Positions 9,304 to 16,737 of a DNA stretch of 64,000 bases are shown here, piece after piece. The DNA comes from Phaeodactylibacter sp. GTDB lineage: Bacteria; Bacteroidota; Bacteroidia; Chitinophagales; Saprospiraceae. A program made the position numbers and the translations under genes. The notes beneath the pieces were generated by a model that ran no database searches, was not told where the DNA came from, and saw nothing but the letters and a program-made list of their open reading frames with translations. Location of the stretch: contig NZ_JALEGS010000111.1 in assembly GCF_022763345.1 (NCBI RefSeq), forward strand, positions 62,001-126,000, read 5' to 3'. Position 1 is the stretch's first letter, and every line of letters starts with the position of its first letter.

Positions 9304-9311
9304 CAAAGGTA
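9304..9311 (-). promoter_or_regulatory. Candidate -7 promoter element for lptF
   Basis: On the minus strand the bases read TACCTTTG, an exact match to the Bacteroidota TAnnTTTG -7 element. It would start transcription about 20-25 bases before the lptF ATG. I see no good -33 TTTG at the usual spacing, so this is tentative. Confidence 0.35.
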
Positions 9312-9429
9312 CAACGTCTCATAACAACTCTATATGGTGTGCCAAAGGTTGACTTTATATTAACTTTAAATTTTTTATTGCCCGGCTGTAACTTTCCGTT
9401 AACCCTTGCCGTCACCTTAGTGAACGCAG

Positions 9430-9567
9430 TTTAGAGACGGAAACAAAAGAAGTTAGACCGTTTGAGTTTTTGCGACACTCCATAAGCATTTGAAAACTTA
9501 GAAGTTGCGTTGGATTATCGCAAAAACCTAAAGAGAAAACGGTCTAGCTTCTTTCCGTCAAACTACT
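9430..9567. repeat. Dispersed palindromic repeat, long copy
   Basis: 138-base element in the 304-base gap between lptF and the ECF sigma operon. Its ends are inverted copies of GACGGAAA. Imperfect arms (9437-9464 with 9537-9559) and an inner perfect 9-bp arm pair (9467-9475 with 9518-9526, TTTTTGCGA) would fold into one long nested hairpin. It shares three blocks with the reverse complement of 57707-57776: 16 bases at 9552-9567, 17 bases at 9529-9545 and 19 bases at 9430-9448. No open frame of note lies inside. The rest of the gap (9275-9429) holds the lptF upstream region. Confidence 0.8.
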
Positions 9568-9578
9568 GAAAGAGCGTA

Positions 9579-10085
9579 ATGAACCTGGAAACATTCAAAT
9601 CAGACATACTGCCCATCAAAAATAAACTCTACAGGGTCGCCCTTCGCATAACGGCTAACCCACAGGAGGCAGAGGATGTGGTGCAGGAAACCCTGATCAA
9701 AGTCTGGGAACAACGCCAGCAGCTGGGTATAGTCCGCAACATCGAAGCCTGGTGCATGCAGCTGACCAAAAACCGGTCCATCGACAAGCGCCGTCTTCGG
9801 TTCAACCAAAACGAAGGGCTGGATGGTGCCTATGGGCTGAGCAGCTCAGCGCATACGCCCGATCAGCAAGCGGAACTCTCGGACAGCTACCTGCAAATTC
9901 AGAAACTGATGCAGGAACTGCCCGAAAACCAAAGAATGGCCATGCAGCTCCGGGATGTGGATGGATTTACCTATCAGGAAATCTCTGATACCCTGGAAAT
10001 GCCCCTGGCACAGGTAAAAACGAACATTTTCAGAGCTCGAAAGAGCATCCGAAATAAATTAACCGCCTTATGGACCACCAATTGA
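9579..10085 (+). CDS. ECF-family RNA polymerase sigma factor
   Basis: 168-residue ECF sigma factor. Region 2 contains QEAEDVVQETLIKVWEQR, and region 4 contains ENQRMAMQLRDVDGFTYQEIS followed by an HTH helix. It is the first gene of a five-gene unit whose next gene overlaps it by 16 bases and encodes a small membrane protein, a plausible anti-sigma factor. Three DUF4252 genes follow. This layout recurs in Bacteroidota, and the signal sensed is not known. The gene starts 12 bases after the long palindromic repeat. Confidence 0.9.
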   Translation: MNLETFKSDILPIKNKLYRVALRITANPQEAEDVVQETLIKVWEQRQQLGIVRNIEAWCMQLTKNRSIDKRRLRFNQNEGLDGAYGLSSSAHTPDQQAELSDSYLQIQKLMQELPENQRMAMQLRDVDGFTYQEISDTLEMPLAQVKTNIFRARKSIRNKLTALWTTN

Positions 10086-10573
10086 TACGGCAATTACTCA
10101 ACCGCTATTTCGAAGGGCAAACCAGCCTTAAAGAAGAAGCTCAACTTCGGCGTGCCTTTCAGCGCACCGACCTGCCGGAAGACCTAAAGGGGTACCGCCC
10201 CTTGTTTGGGTACCTGGAGCAAAATGCCGCCCAGGAACTGGGCGATGCCTTTGATGCCAAATTACTGGCGCAACTGCAGCCTCAGGAAGCCAAAGTCCGG
10301 CACCTTTCTGCCAGAACATGGGTATTGCGGGTAGCAGCCGCTGTAGCCCTTGCCATCGGTGCTTTCTGGATGTACGAAGGCTTTCAGCCCGCGCAGCATC
10401 AGGAAGTGGCCGGCGTAGACTGGTCCAAATACGAAGTGGAAGACCCCGAACAGGCGTTTGCGATTACCAGCAGCGCCCTCAAGCGGGCTTCCTTAGAACT
10501 CAATCAGGGAACTGACGTGGCTGCTCAGGGCTTTGAGCGCAACCTCAAAGAGATCAGCCGCTTTTTTGAATAA
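10070..10573 (+). CDS. Small single-pass membrane protein, probable anti-sigma factor
   Basis: 167-residue protein with a cytoplasmic N-terminal region (about 1-80, starting MDHQLIRQLLNRYFEGQTS, a zf-HC2-like position but without zinc cysteines), one membrane segment near residues 83-103, and a short outer part rich in charged residues. The gene overlaps the ECF sigma gene by 16 bases. Position and topology suggest an anti-sigma factor. No family was recognised with certainty, and it lacks the FecR domain. Confidence 0.65.
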   Translation: MDHQLIRQLLNRYFEGQTSLKEEAQLRRAFQRTDLPEDLKGYRPLFGYLEQNAAQELGDAFDAKLLAQLQPQEAKVRHLSARTWVLRVAAAVALAIGAFWMYEGFQPAQHQEVAGVDWSKYEVEDPEQAFAITSSALKRASLELNQGTDVAAQGFERNLKEISRFFE

Positions 10574-10616
10574 CCAACCTTTACTCATCCGATTGTTTAT
10601 CCGTAAATCTTAAATC

Positions 10617-11156
10617 ATGAAGACCTCAAAGTGGATTTTTACCGCCTTGATGCTGGGCATCGTCAGCATCGCCTCAGCGCAGACCTCCAATGCCAATGCC
10701 ATTGACAAGTACTTTCAGCAATACCTCGATGATGACCGCTTCACCGTGGTCTACATCAGCTCCAAACTGATGAGCATGTTCGGAAAGCTGGATGTGGAAT
10801 CTATGGAAATGGACGACAACGAGACTGCTGCCATTATTGACCTGGCCTCCGACCTCAAGGGCATCCGAATCCTCGTCGCAGAGGAGAATGGTGCCGGCTT
10901 TTACAAGGAAGCCAAGCAGAAGATCAACACCACCGAATACGAAATCCTCATGACCGTGCGTAATGCCGACGAGCAAAACGTCGACTTCCTGGTCAAGGAA
11001 GATGCCGCAGGGACCATGGAAGAACTCCTGCTGCTGGTCGGCGGTGGGGAAGAATTCGTGCTGATGAGCTTTGTGGGCAAAATCGACATGGAGAAAATCT
11101 CCAGGCTCATCAATGAGTTTGACGACAACGAAGAGCCTGCCGAGCAGAAACAGTAA
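10617..11156 (+). CDS. DUF4252 protein, first of three tandem copies
   Basis: 179-residue exported protein with a signal peptide (residues 1-22, ending ASAQ). It has a DUF4252-like body: an early FTVVYISSKLMSMFG segment, a middle LKGIRILVAEEN strand, a TYEILMTVR-type section and a late EEFVLMSFVGKIDMEKIS strand followed by an acidic tail. The function of DUF4252 is not established. The same order of elements (signal, LxxIRIL, LLLLV, FxxMxFxGKIxxxxI) recurs in the next two genes, so the three arose by duplication. Confidence 0.8.
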   Translation: MKTSKWIFTALMLGIVSIASAQTSNANAIDKYFQQYLDDDRFTVVYISSKLMSMFGKLDVESMEMDDNETAAIIDLASDLKGIRILVAEENGAGFYKEAKQKINTTEYEILMTVRNADEQNVDFLVKEDAAGTMEELLLLVGGGEEFVLMSFVGKIDMEKISRLINEFDDNEEPAEQKQ

Positions 11157-11172
11157 ATTAGTTCATCAAAGC

Positions 11173-11200
11173 AATGGTTGGGGTCTTGTACCCCGCCATT
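11173..11200 (+). other. Intercistronic hairpin between DUF4252 genes 1 and 2
   Basis: Two stacked stems, AATGG with CCATT and GGGGT with ACCCC, are separated by a small internal loop and close a 5-nt loop. There is no T-run, so it is more likely an RNA-processing, stability or partial attenuation hairpin than a full terminator. Confidence 0.45.
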
Positions 11201-11230
11201 ACTGTTTACTCCACCACAAACCTGATCGCC

Positions 11231-11794
11231 ATGAGACTGCCCATTCTTATTTTTTGTGCCGCAGTTTTTGCATTTACGTCCTGCAGCAGCCCCAAAACGA
11301 CAGCTCAGTTTTACCAAACCCACAAAAAGCAGCCCGGAGTGGTCAACTTCAAGCTGCCCGGCTGGGTCATGTGGCTGGGCGGAGGCATTGTGTACAACAG
11401 TGTGAAAGATGAGGAAACCAAAGTTGCCCTGCGCTATGCCCGAAAAATAGGCAAGTTCCGTATGCTGGCTTCTGAAAAAGGAGCGGCCCTGCCGGAGTCC
11501 GAGATCAAAGCCTTTGTCAAAAACATTCAGGACAATGGGTACGAAGACCTGTTGCAGGTGGACAGCGAAGGCTCTTCCGTCCGGATCATGGCACGGGACA
11601 ACCGCAATAAAATTAAAAACCTCTTGCTCCTGGTCCGTGATGAAGATGGCTTTGTGTTTATGGATATGAAGTCCCGGATCAAATACTCGGAGATTTCTGA
11701 CCTCATCAATTACTTCATCAAAATGGGCGAGCAAAAAGGGGAACAGGAAGAGGCGGAGCAACCCAAGCCTGCCCCTGCGATCCCAAGGGTTTGA
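11231..11794 (+). CDS. DUF4252 lipoprotein, second tandem copy
   Basis: 187-residue probable lipoprotein. The signal peptide ends in FTSC, placing the lipid-modified Cys near residue 18, so the ATG at 11231 is used rather than the upstream TTG at 11174. The body parallels its neighbours: FRMLASEKG, then EDLLQVDSEG, IKNLLLLVRDEDGFVFMDM and a late KYSEISDLINYF segment. The C-terminus is Glu/Pro-rich. It is the only one of the three with a lipobox, so it is probably membrane-anchored while the others are soluble. Function unknown. Confidence 0.8.
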   Translation: MRLPILIFCAAVFAFTSCSSPKTTAQFYQTHKKQPGVVNFKLPGWVMWLGGGIVYNSVKDEETKVALRYARKIGKFRMLASEKGAALPESEIKAFVKNIQDNGYEDLLQVDSEGSSVRIMARDNRNKIKNLLLLVRDEDGFVFMDMKSRIKYSEISDLINYFIKMGEQKGEQEEAEQPKPAPAIPRV

Positions 11795-11830
11795 CCCCCG
11801 TATTTTAATCACCCGAAACCACTCTATACC

Positions 11831-12355
11831 ATGCGAGATTTCATTCTATTGTGCCTGTTGGCCCTCATCCCGGTATTTGGCATAAGCCAAACTCATTTCA
11901 TCTCTGAGTTTTATGATCAGTACAAAGACCAGGATCAGGTCAGCCATATCGACATACAGGGCTGGCTCCTCAAGCTGAAAATCAATGCAGAGGAAGCAGA
12001 AGGTGCAGACAAAATCATTGATAAAATCACCCAGCTGCGCATCCTGACGATGGACGATGGCAACCTCGTCACCCCGAAGGAGTACCAAAAGCTGCTGAAG
12101 AATATGCGCCAAAACGGCTTCGAAGAGCTCTTCCGGGTACGCGAAGGCCATGAAGATGTGGGGCTTTATATCCGGGAGGAAAACAAAAAGGTCACCAACG
12201 TCCTGTTGACCGTTCATGGCCAGGACAACTTCATTTTGCTCAGTCTGGAAGGCCTGCTGAAATTCAGTGACCTCAATGACCTGCACCTGGACATTGAAGG
12301 CATGGAGCACTTTGAAAACCTGCCGGATAAAAAAGAGGATATTCCACGTGTGTAA
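11831..12355 (+). CDS. DUF4252 protein, third tandem copy
   Basis: 174-residue exported protein with a signal peptide (1-19, ending ISQ). It repeats the family pattern: FYDQYKDQDQVSHIDI, ITQLRILTMDDG, EELFRVREGH, VTNVLLTVHGQDNFILLSLEG and LKFSDLNDLHL. It ends in an IPRV sequence that is shared exactly with the end of the second copy, a further sign of duplication. A strong terminator follows, marking the end of the sigma-DUF4252 operon. Confidence 0.8.
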   Translation: MRDFILLCLLALIPVFGISQTHFISEFYDQYKDQDQVSHIDIQGWLLKLKINAEEAEGADKIIDKITQLRILTMDDGNLVTPKEYQKLLKNMRQNGFEELFRVREGHEDVGLYIREENKKVTNVLLTVHGQDNFILLSLEGLLKFSDLNDLHLDIEGMEHFENLPDKKEDIPRV

Positions 12356-12385
12356 TCCGTTCTTGTAGATCATTCACCTGACACT

Positions 12386-12419
12386 TACCCCGGGCAACCT
12401 TAGTTGTCCGGGGTATTTT
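12386..12419 (+). terminator. Terminator of the sigma-DUF4252 operon
   Basis: A 12-bp G+C-rich stem (12386-12397 with 12404-12415, one G-T pair) closes a 6-nt loop and is followed by TTTT. Confidence 0.9.
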
Positions 12420-12465
12420 GATTTGCGCCTGAATGCAGAGATTTTATTTATCTTTCGCCTAAAAC

Positions 12466-15339
12466 ATGCGGTTTACTCTTTTCACCCTTTGCCTTTTTGC
12501 TCTAAATGTGGTGTTTGCGCAAAATCCCGTCCCCGCCACTCCTGCCCAATCCCGTATCCAAAGTTATACCCAACGGCAGGCACTCCGGGAAGCTTCCATC
12601 GCCAACGCCATTGAGTTTCGCAACGTCGGCCCAACTGTGATGAGCGGGCGCGTGGCCGATATTGACGTTTGGGAAGAAGACCCCACCCATTTTTACGTCG
12701 CTTATGCCTCCGGTGGGCTCTGGAAAACGGAAAACAACGGTCTTTCTTTTACCCCTTTGTTCGACAAAGAAGTGGTTATGACCATTGGCGATATCGCAGT
12801 GGACTGGAACAACGGCACCATCTGGGTAGGCACGGGAGAAGTCAATGCCAGCCGCTCTTCCTATGCAGGCACCGGCATTTACAAAAGTACCGATGAGGGC
12901 AAATCCTGGACACACCTCGGCCTGCCGGAGACTCACCACATTGGCCGCATCCTCCTGCACCCCAATGACCCGAATACCGCCTGGGTGGCCGCCCTTGGAC
13001 ATCTCTATTCTTCCAATCCCGAACGGGGTCTTTATAAAACCACCGATGGTGGCAAATCCTGGGACCGCACCCTCTACGCCGGACCGGAAACCGGTGTGGT
13101 TGACCTCATCATGGAGCCGGGCAACCCTGACGTGCTGTACGCCGCCACCTGGCAACGGGAACGGCGCGCCTGGAACTTCGTGGAGTCCGGTGCGGAATCT
13201 GCCATTTACAAAAGTACGGACGGAGGCAATACCTGGGCCCGCCTGACGAACATCAACAGCGGATTCCCAACCGGCGAAGGTGCAGGGCGAATCGGTCTTG
13301 ATATCGTACAAGCAGATGGCAACACCATACTCTACGCCGCTATCGACAACTACGGCCGCCGCCCCGCAAAGGAAAAAGAAGATGAACTGACTAAGGCTGA
13401 GCTGCGCAAAATGTCCAAAGAAACTTTCCTCGAACTGCCACCCTATCAAATCAAAGCGTACCTGCGCAGCAATGGTTTCCCTAAAAAATACGATTTGGAG
13501 ACGGTACTGGAAATGGTCAAAACGGATGAAATCACTCCACAAGACCTGGTCGCCTACGTGGAAGACGCCAACTCCCTGCTCTTTGATACTCCAGTCATCG
13601 GCCTGGAAGTCTACCGCTCCGATAATGGCGGGCGGACCTGGAAGAAGACCCACGATGACTATATCGATCAGGTCTACAATTCCTACGGTTATTATTTTGG
13701 GCAAATCCGGGTGGCCCCACAGGACCCCGCTCAGATTTTCGTGATGGGCGTACCCGTACTGCGCTCCGATGATGGCGGTAAGACCTGGACCAACATCATG
13801 CAAGACAACGTGCATGCCGATCACCATGGCCTTTGGATTAATCCCAACCGGCCGGAGCACCTTATTCTGGGCAACGATGGTGGCATCAATATTTCCTACG
13901 ACAACGGCGCGCATTGGGCCAAATGTAACAGCCCGGCTGTCGGGCAATTTTATACGGTTGCCGTTGACCATGCCGAGCCCTACCGCATTTACGGAGGGCT
14001 GCAGGACAATGGCGTATGGATGGGCCCCAGCACTTATGAAGCAAGCGATCGCTGGCACGCTACCGGTCAGTACCCCTATAAAGAAATCATGGGCGGGGAT
14101 GGCATGCAGGTCGCCATTGACCCAAGAGACAACCAAACCGTGTACACCGGGTTCCAGTTTGGCAACTACTTCCGCATCAACACTTCCACAGAAAAAACCA
14201 CCTACATTACGCCTAAGCCCGACCTGGGAGAGCGCCCCTACCGCTGGAACTGGCAGGCGCCTATCCACTTGTCCATCCACAATCCCGACATTCTGTACAT
14301 GGGCGCTCATAAAATGCTGCGCTCTATGGACCAGGGTGAGCATTTTGAAGAAATTTCCGGAGACCTCACACAGGGCGGAGTTACCGGCGATGTGCCCTAT
14401 GGAACCCTCAGCAGCATTCATGAATCGCCCCTGCAATTCGGGCTGTTGTACACCGGCTCTGATGACGGGCTGGTGCACCTGAGCCGGGACGGAGGCTTTA
14501 GCTGGTCCAACATCACCAGTAACCTGCCCGGAGATTTGTGGGTGAGCCGGGTGCAAGCTTCCGCCCATCAGAAAAGCCGGGTGTATGTGGCACTGAATGG
14601 CTACCGTTGGGATGATTTCACGCCTTACCTGTACGTCTCTGAAGACTATGGAAGCACCTGGCAGCGCATTGGGCAGGACCTCCCCGCTGAGCCCGTCAAT
14701 GTCATCCGGGAAGACCCGGAGCACCCCGAACTGCTCTACGTGGGCACAGATCACGGCTTGTATATTTCCCTGGACAAAGGCAAGCACTTTATGTTGCTCG
14801 ACAACAATTTACCTGCCGTAGCCGTCCATGACCTGGCCATTCAAAATACGGCTAAGGAATTGGTGGTGGGCACCCACGGCCGGTCCATTTACGTGGGGCG
14901 CATCAAAGAGCTGCAGCAACTGGACAGCAGCCTGATGGCAAATGCACTGCACGCCTTCCCGCCTGACCCCATCCGGTACCGCTCCAATTGGGGCAAAAAA
15001 TCGGTTTGGGAGCAAACCATACCCAAAGCGCAAATTCCGGTGTATGCCAATAAGCCCGGTAAGGCTTCCGTAACGGTCTCTACCCAGGACAGCCTGGAGC
15101 TGCAGAACTTTGAGGTCCAACTTTCAAAGGGGCTAAACTACTTTTCATATGACCTTACGATTAGGAAGGAAGTTCTGGATGAGTACAATAAAATTCTAAA
15201 TAAAGACAGAGAACCGGACGAGAAGCCGGTCCGAATTAAAGTTATGGACAATGGTAGTGCCTATTTGTACAAGGGGAAATACAGCGTGGAGATTCAATAC
15301 GGGGAAGTGACCGTTCAGGAAACGCTAAAATTAGAATAA
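12466..15339 (+). CDS. Exported VPS10/sortilin-like BNR-repeat protein
   Basis: 957-residue exported protein. A signal peptide (1-18, ending VFAQ) is followed by a large beta-propeller with many BNR/Asp-box repeats of the form S-x-D-x-G-x-x-W (GIYKSTDEGKSWTHLG, YKTTDGGKSWDRT, YRSDNGGRTWKKT, LRSDDGGKTWTNI). These are typical of the VPS10/sortilin-related, glycosyl-hydrolase-like 'WD40/YVTN/BNR' proteins of Bacteroidota. Near residues 300-370 a charged insert (LPPYQIKAYLRSNGFPKKYD) interrupts the propeller and looks SAP-like. Annotations as a glycoside hydrolase are common for such proteins but not supported by catalytic motifs here. It may bind or process extracellular proteins or peptides. 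Confidence 0.85.
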   Translation: MRFTLFTLCLFALNVVFAQNPVPATPAQSRIQSYTQRQALREASIANAIEFRNVGPTVMSGRVADIDVWEEDPTHFYVAYASGGLWKTENNGLSFTPLFDKEVVMTIGDIAVDWNNGTIWVGTGEVNASRSSYAGTGIYKSTDEGKSWTHLGLPETHHIGRILLHPNDPNTAWVAALGHLYSSNPERGLYKTTDGGKSWDRTLYAGPETGVVDLIMEPGNPDVLYAATWQRERRAWNFVESGAESAIYKSTDGGNTWARLTNINSGFPTGEGAGRIGLDIVQADGNTILYAAIDNYGRRPAKEKEDELTKAELRKMSKETFLELPPYQIKAYLRSNGFPKKYDLETVLEMVKTDEITPQDLVAYVEDANSLLFDTPVIGLEVYRSDNGGRTWKKTHDDYIDQVYNSYGYYFGQIRVAPQDPAQIFVMGVPVLRSDDGGKTWTNIMQDNVHADHHGLWINPNRPEHLILGNDGGINISYDNGAHWAKCNSPAVGQFYTVAVDHAEPYRIYGGLQDNGVWMGPSTYEASDRWHATGQYPYKEIMGGDGMQVAIDPRDNQTVYTGFQFGNYFRINTSTEKTTYITPKPDLGERPYRWNWQAPIHLSIHNPDILYMGAHKMLRSMDQGEHFEEISGDLTQGGVTGDVPYGTLSSIHESPLQFGLLYTGSDDGLVHLSRDGGFSWSNITSNLPGDLWVSRVQASAHQKSRVYVALNGYRWDDFTPYLYVSEDYGSTWQRIGQDLPAEPVNVIREDPEHPELLYVGTDHGLYISLDKGKHFMLLDNNLPAVAVHDLAIQNTAKELVVGTHGRSIYVGRIKELQQLDSSLMANALHAFPPDPIRYRSNWGKKSVWEQTIPKAQIPVYANKPGKASVTVSTQDSLELQNFEVQLSKGLNYFSYDLTIRKEVLDEYNKILNKDREPDEKPVRIKVMDNGSAYLYKGKYSVEIQYGEVTVQETLKLE

Positions 15340-15449
15340 AACGTATAAAAAAACTTGACCCTCAACAATTTATTGCCGATTTTGAATGTTAATATGATCT
15401 TAACCAACTTCTTGTTTGTTAAAAACAAAGTCCACTAAACAAAACGCAT

Positions 15450-16541
15450 ATGCGCTTCTACATGATTTTTGGCCTGTTCTTACTGACGACAGGCTTATCG
15501 GCACAGCAATACAGCAGCCGTTACGCTTCTTCCACCAATAACAGTGAGACCGGTACAGCGGTCTATTATGCCGACTATCTCCACGGCCGTATTACCGCTA
15601 TGGGCGAGGTGTACCGGCGGGAAGAATACACGGCTGCCCACAAAACTTATCCGAAAGGCACTTTATTAAAAGTTACCCGTCTGGATAACGGCCTGTCTAC
15701 CGTAGTACGGGTCAATGACCGTGGCCCATTCGTCGAAGGTCTGATGATTGATCTTTCCAAAGCAGCGGCGATGGATATCGGGCTACTCAGAGACGGTAAA
15801 GCTCAGGTCCGGATAGAGCCAGTCGGCCAGTCTGATCAAAACCCGAGAGGTGGGCAGCTGACTGCTCAAACCACTTCCCGGTCCGTTCCTCAATCCTACG
15901 ACAGCTACAGTAGCCAAAGCAACCGCGCCCCTTCTTACAGCTCGTCTTCCTACGAACCACAATACCCGGCTGCAGTTACCCAGAGCAGCTACTCCAGCCG
16001 AAGCACTAACACTGCCGACTATACGGCAAAGGGCGGCTCAAACCGCTATTCTGCCTACAATTCAGCGCCACCAGTTGGGCGGGCTTACAGCAACAACAGC
16101 ACAACTTCCTACAACCAGCCGGTTCAATCCGGCAGGACCTATACCGAGCCTTACAGCAACAATACCAATCTGACCGCCAAAGGAGGCTACGCCAATAATC
16201 AACCCCAGTCCTATGGGCAGGTCGGTGGCTCCCTCGCCAGCCGGGCGCCTGGTGCAGCACAAAATCCCTCTAATGCCAGCTCAACTGCTACAGCTCCTAC
16301 GCTGCCGCGCGGCACACAAGGCTACGCAGTACAGGTCGGTTCCTATCGAAATGCAGAAAATGCTGCCCGCCAGGTAGAAGAATTACAGGCCAAGGGATTA
16401 AGCAATATCTTCATCATGAATTCCAACGGGCTCCAGAAAGTAGTCATAGCACCATTTCCCCAAAAGGCAGCTGCCCAGAATTACCTGGACGACCTGCGCC
16501 GGTCCTTTATGATTGACGGATTGGTCACGATGATCCGGTAA
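15450..16541 (+). CDS. RlpA-family septal ring protein with SPOR domain
   Basis: 363-residue exported protein. It has a signal peptide (1-19), a double-psi beta-barrel RlpA domain (about 35-125, with TGTAVYYADYLHGRITAMGE and the conserved RVNDRGPF), a long Ser/Tyr/Asn/Gln-rich low-complexity linker (about 130-275), and a C-terminal SPOR domain (about 285-363, starting GYAVQVGSYRNAENA). In the family the RlpA domain can cleave denuded glycan strands, and SPOR targets the protein to septal peptidoglycan. A 110-base A/T-rich intergenic region precedes it and a perfect hairpin follows. Confidence 0.92.
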   Translation: MRFYMIFGLFLLTTGLSAQQYSSRYASSTNNSETGTAVYYADYLHGRITAMGEVYRREEYTAAHKTYPKGTLLKVTRLDNGLSTVVRVNDRGPFVEGLMIDLSKAAAMDIGLLRDGKAQVRIEPVGQSDQNPRGGQLTAQTTSRSVPQSYDSYSSQSNRAPSYSSSSYEPQYPAAVTQSSYSSRSTNTADYTAKGGSNRYSAYNSAPPVGRAYSNNSTTSYNQPVQSGRTYTEPYSNNTNLTAKGGYANNQPQSYGQVGGSLASRAPGAAQNPSNASSTATAPTLPRGTQGYAVQVGSYRNAENAARQVEELQAKGLSNIFIMNSNGLQKVVIAPFPQKAAAQNYLDDLRRSFMIDGLVTMIR

Positions 16542-16546
16542 GGCCT

Positions 16547-16590
16547 AAATAACTGGAGCAGTATAAAGATTTGCACTGCTCCAGTTATTT
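16547..16590. terminator. Perfect 16-bp hairpin terminator after the RlpA gene
   Basis: The arms 16547-16562 and 16575-16590 are perfect inverted copies with a 12-nt loop. The ends are AAAT and ATTT, so the structure can act in either direction. Confidence 0.8.
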
Positions 16591-16737
16591 ACATTTACGC
16601 CTCCCCTTCCCTACCTTTTCCACAGACTATTCGCCATATTTTCCCTACATTTATGTAATTCGACCCTGCCTTACTGCGTATTAGTAAGGTAACGGGCGGT
16701 ATCATTCAGCACCCCGCCTTCCCAAAAGACAAATTCT

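Noticed and set aside
12502..14787. A long open frame (761 codons) on the minus strand opposite the BNR-repeat gene
   Set aside because: It is antisense to a gene with clear repeats and a signal peptide, and its translation has no recognisable domain. Long antisense frames are expected with the codon bias of this DNA.
15412..15428. Small TTGTTT/AAACAA inverted repeat before the RlpA gene
   Set aside because: The 6-bp A/T-rich arms are likely to occur by chance, and nothing else supports an operator here.
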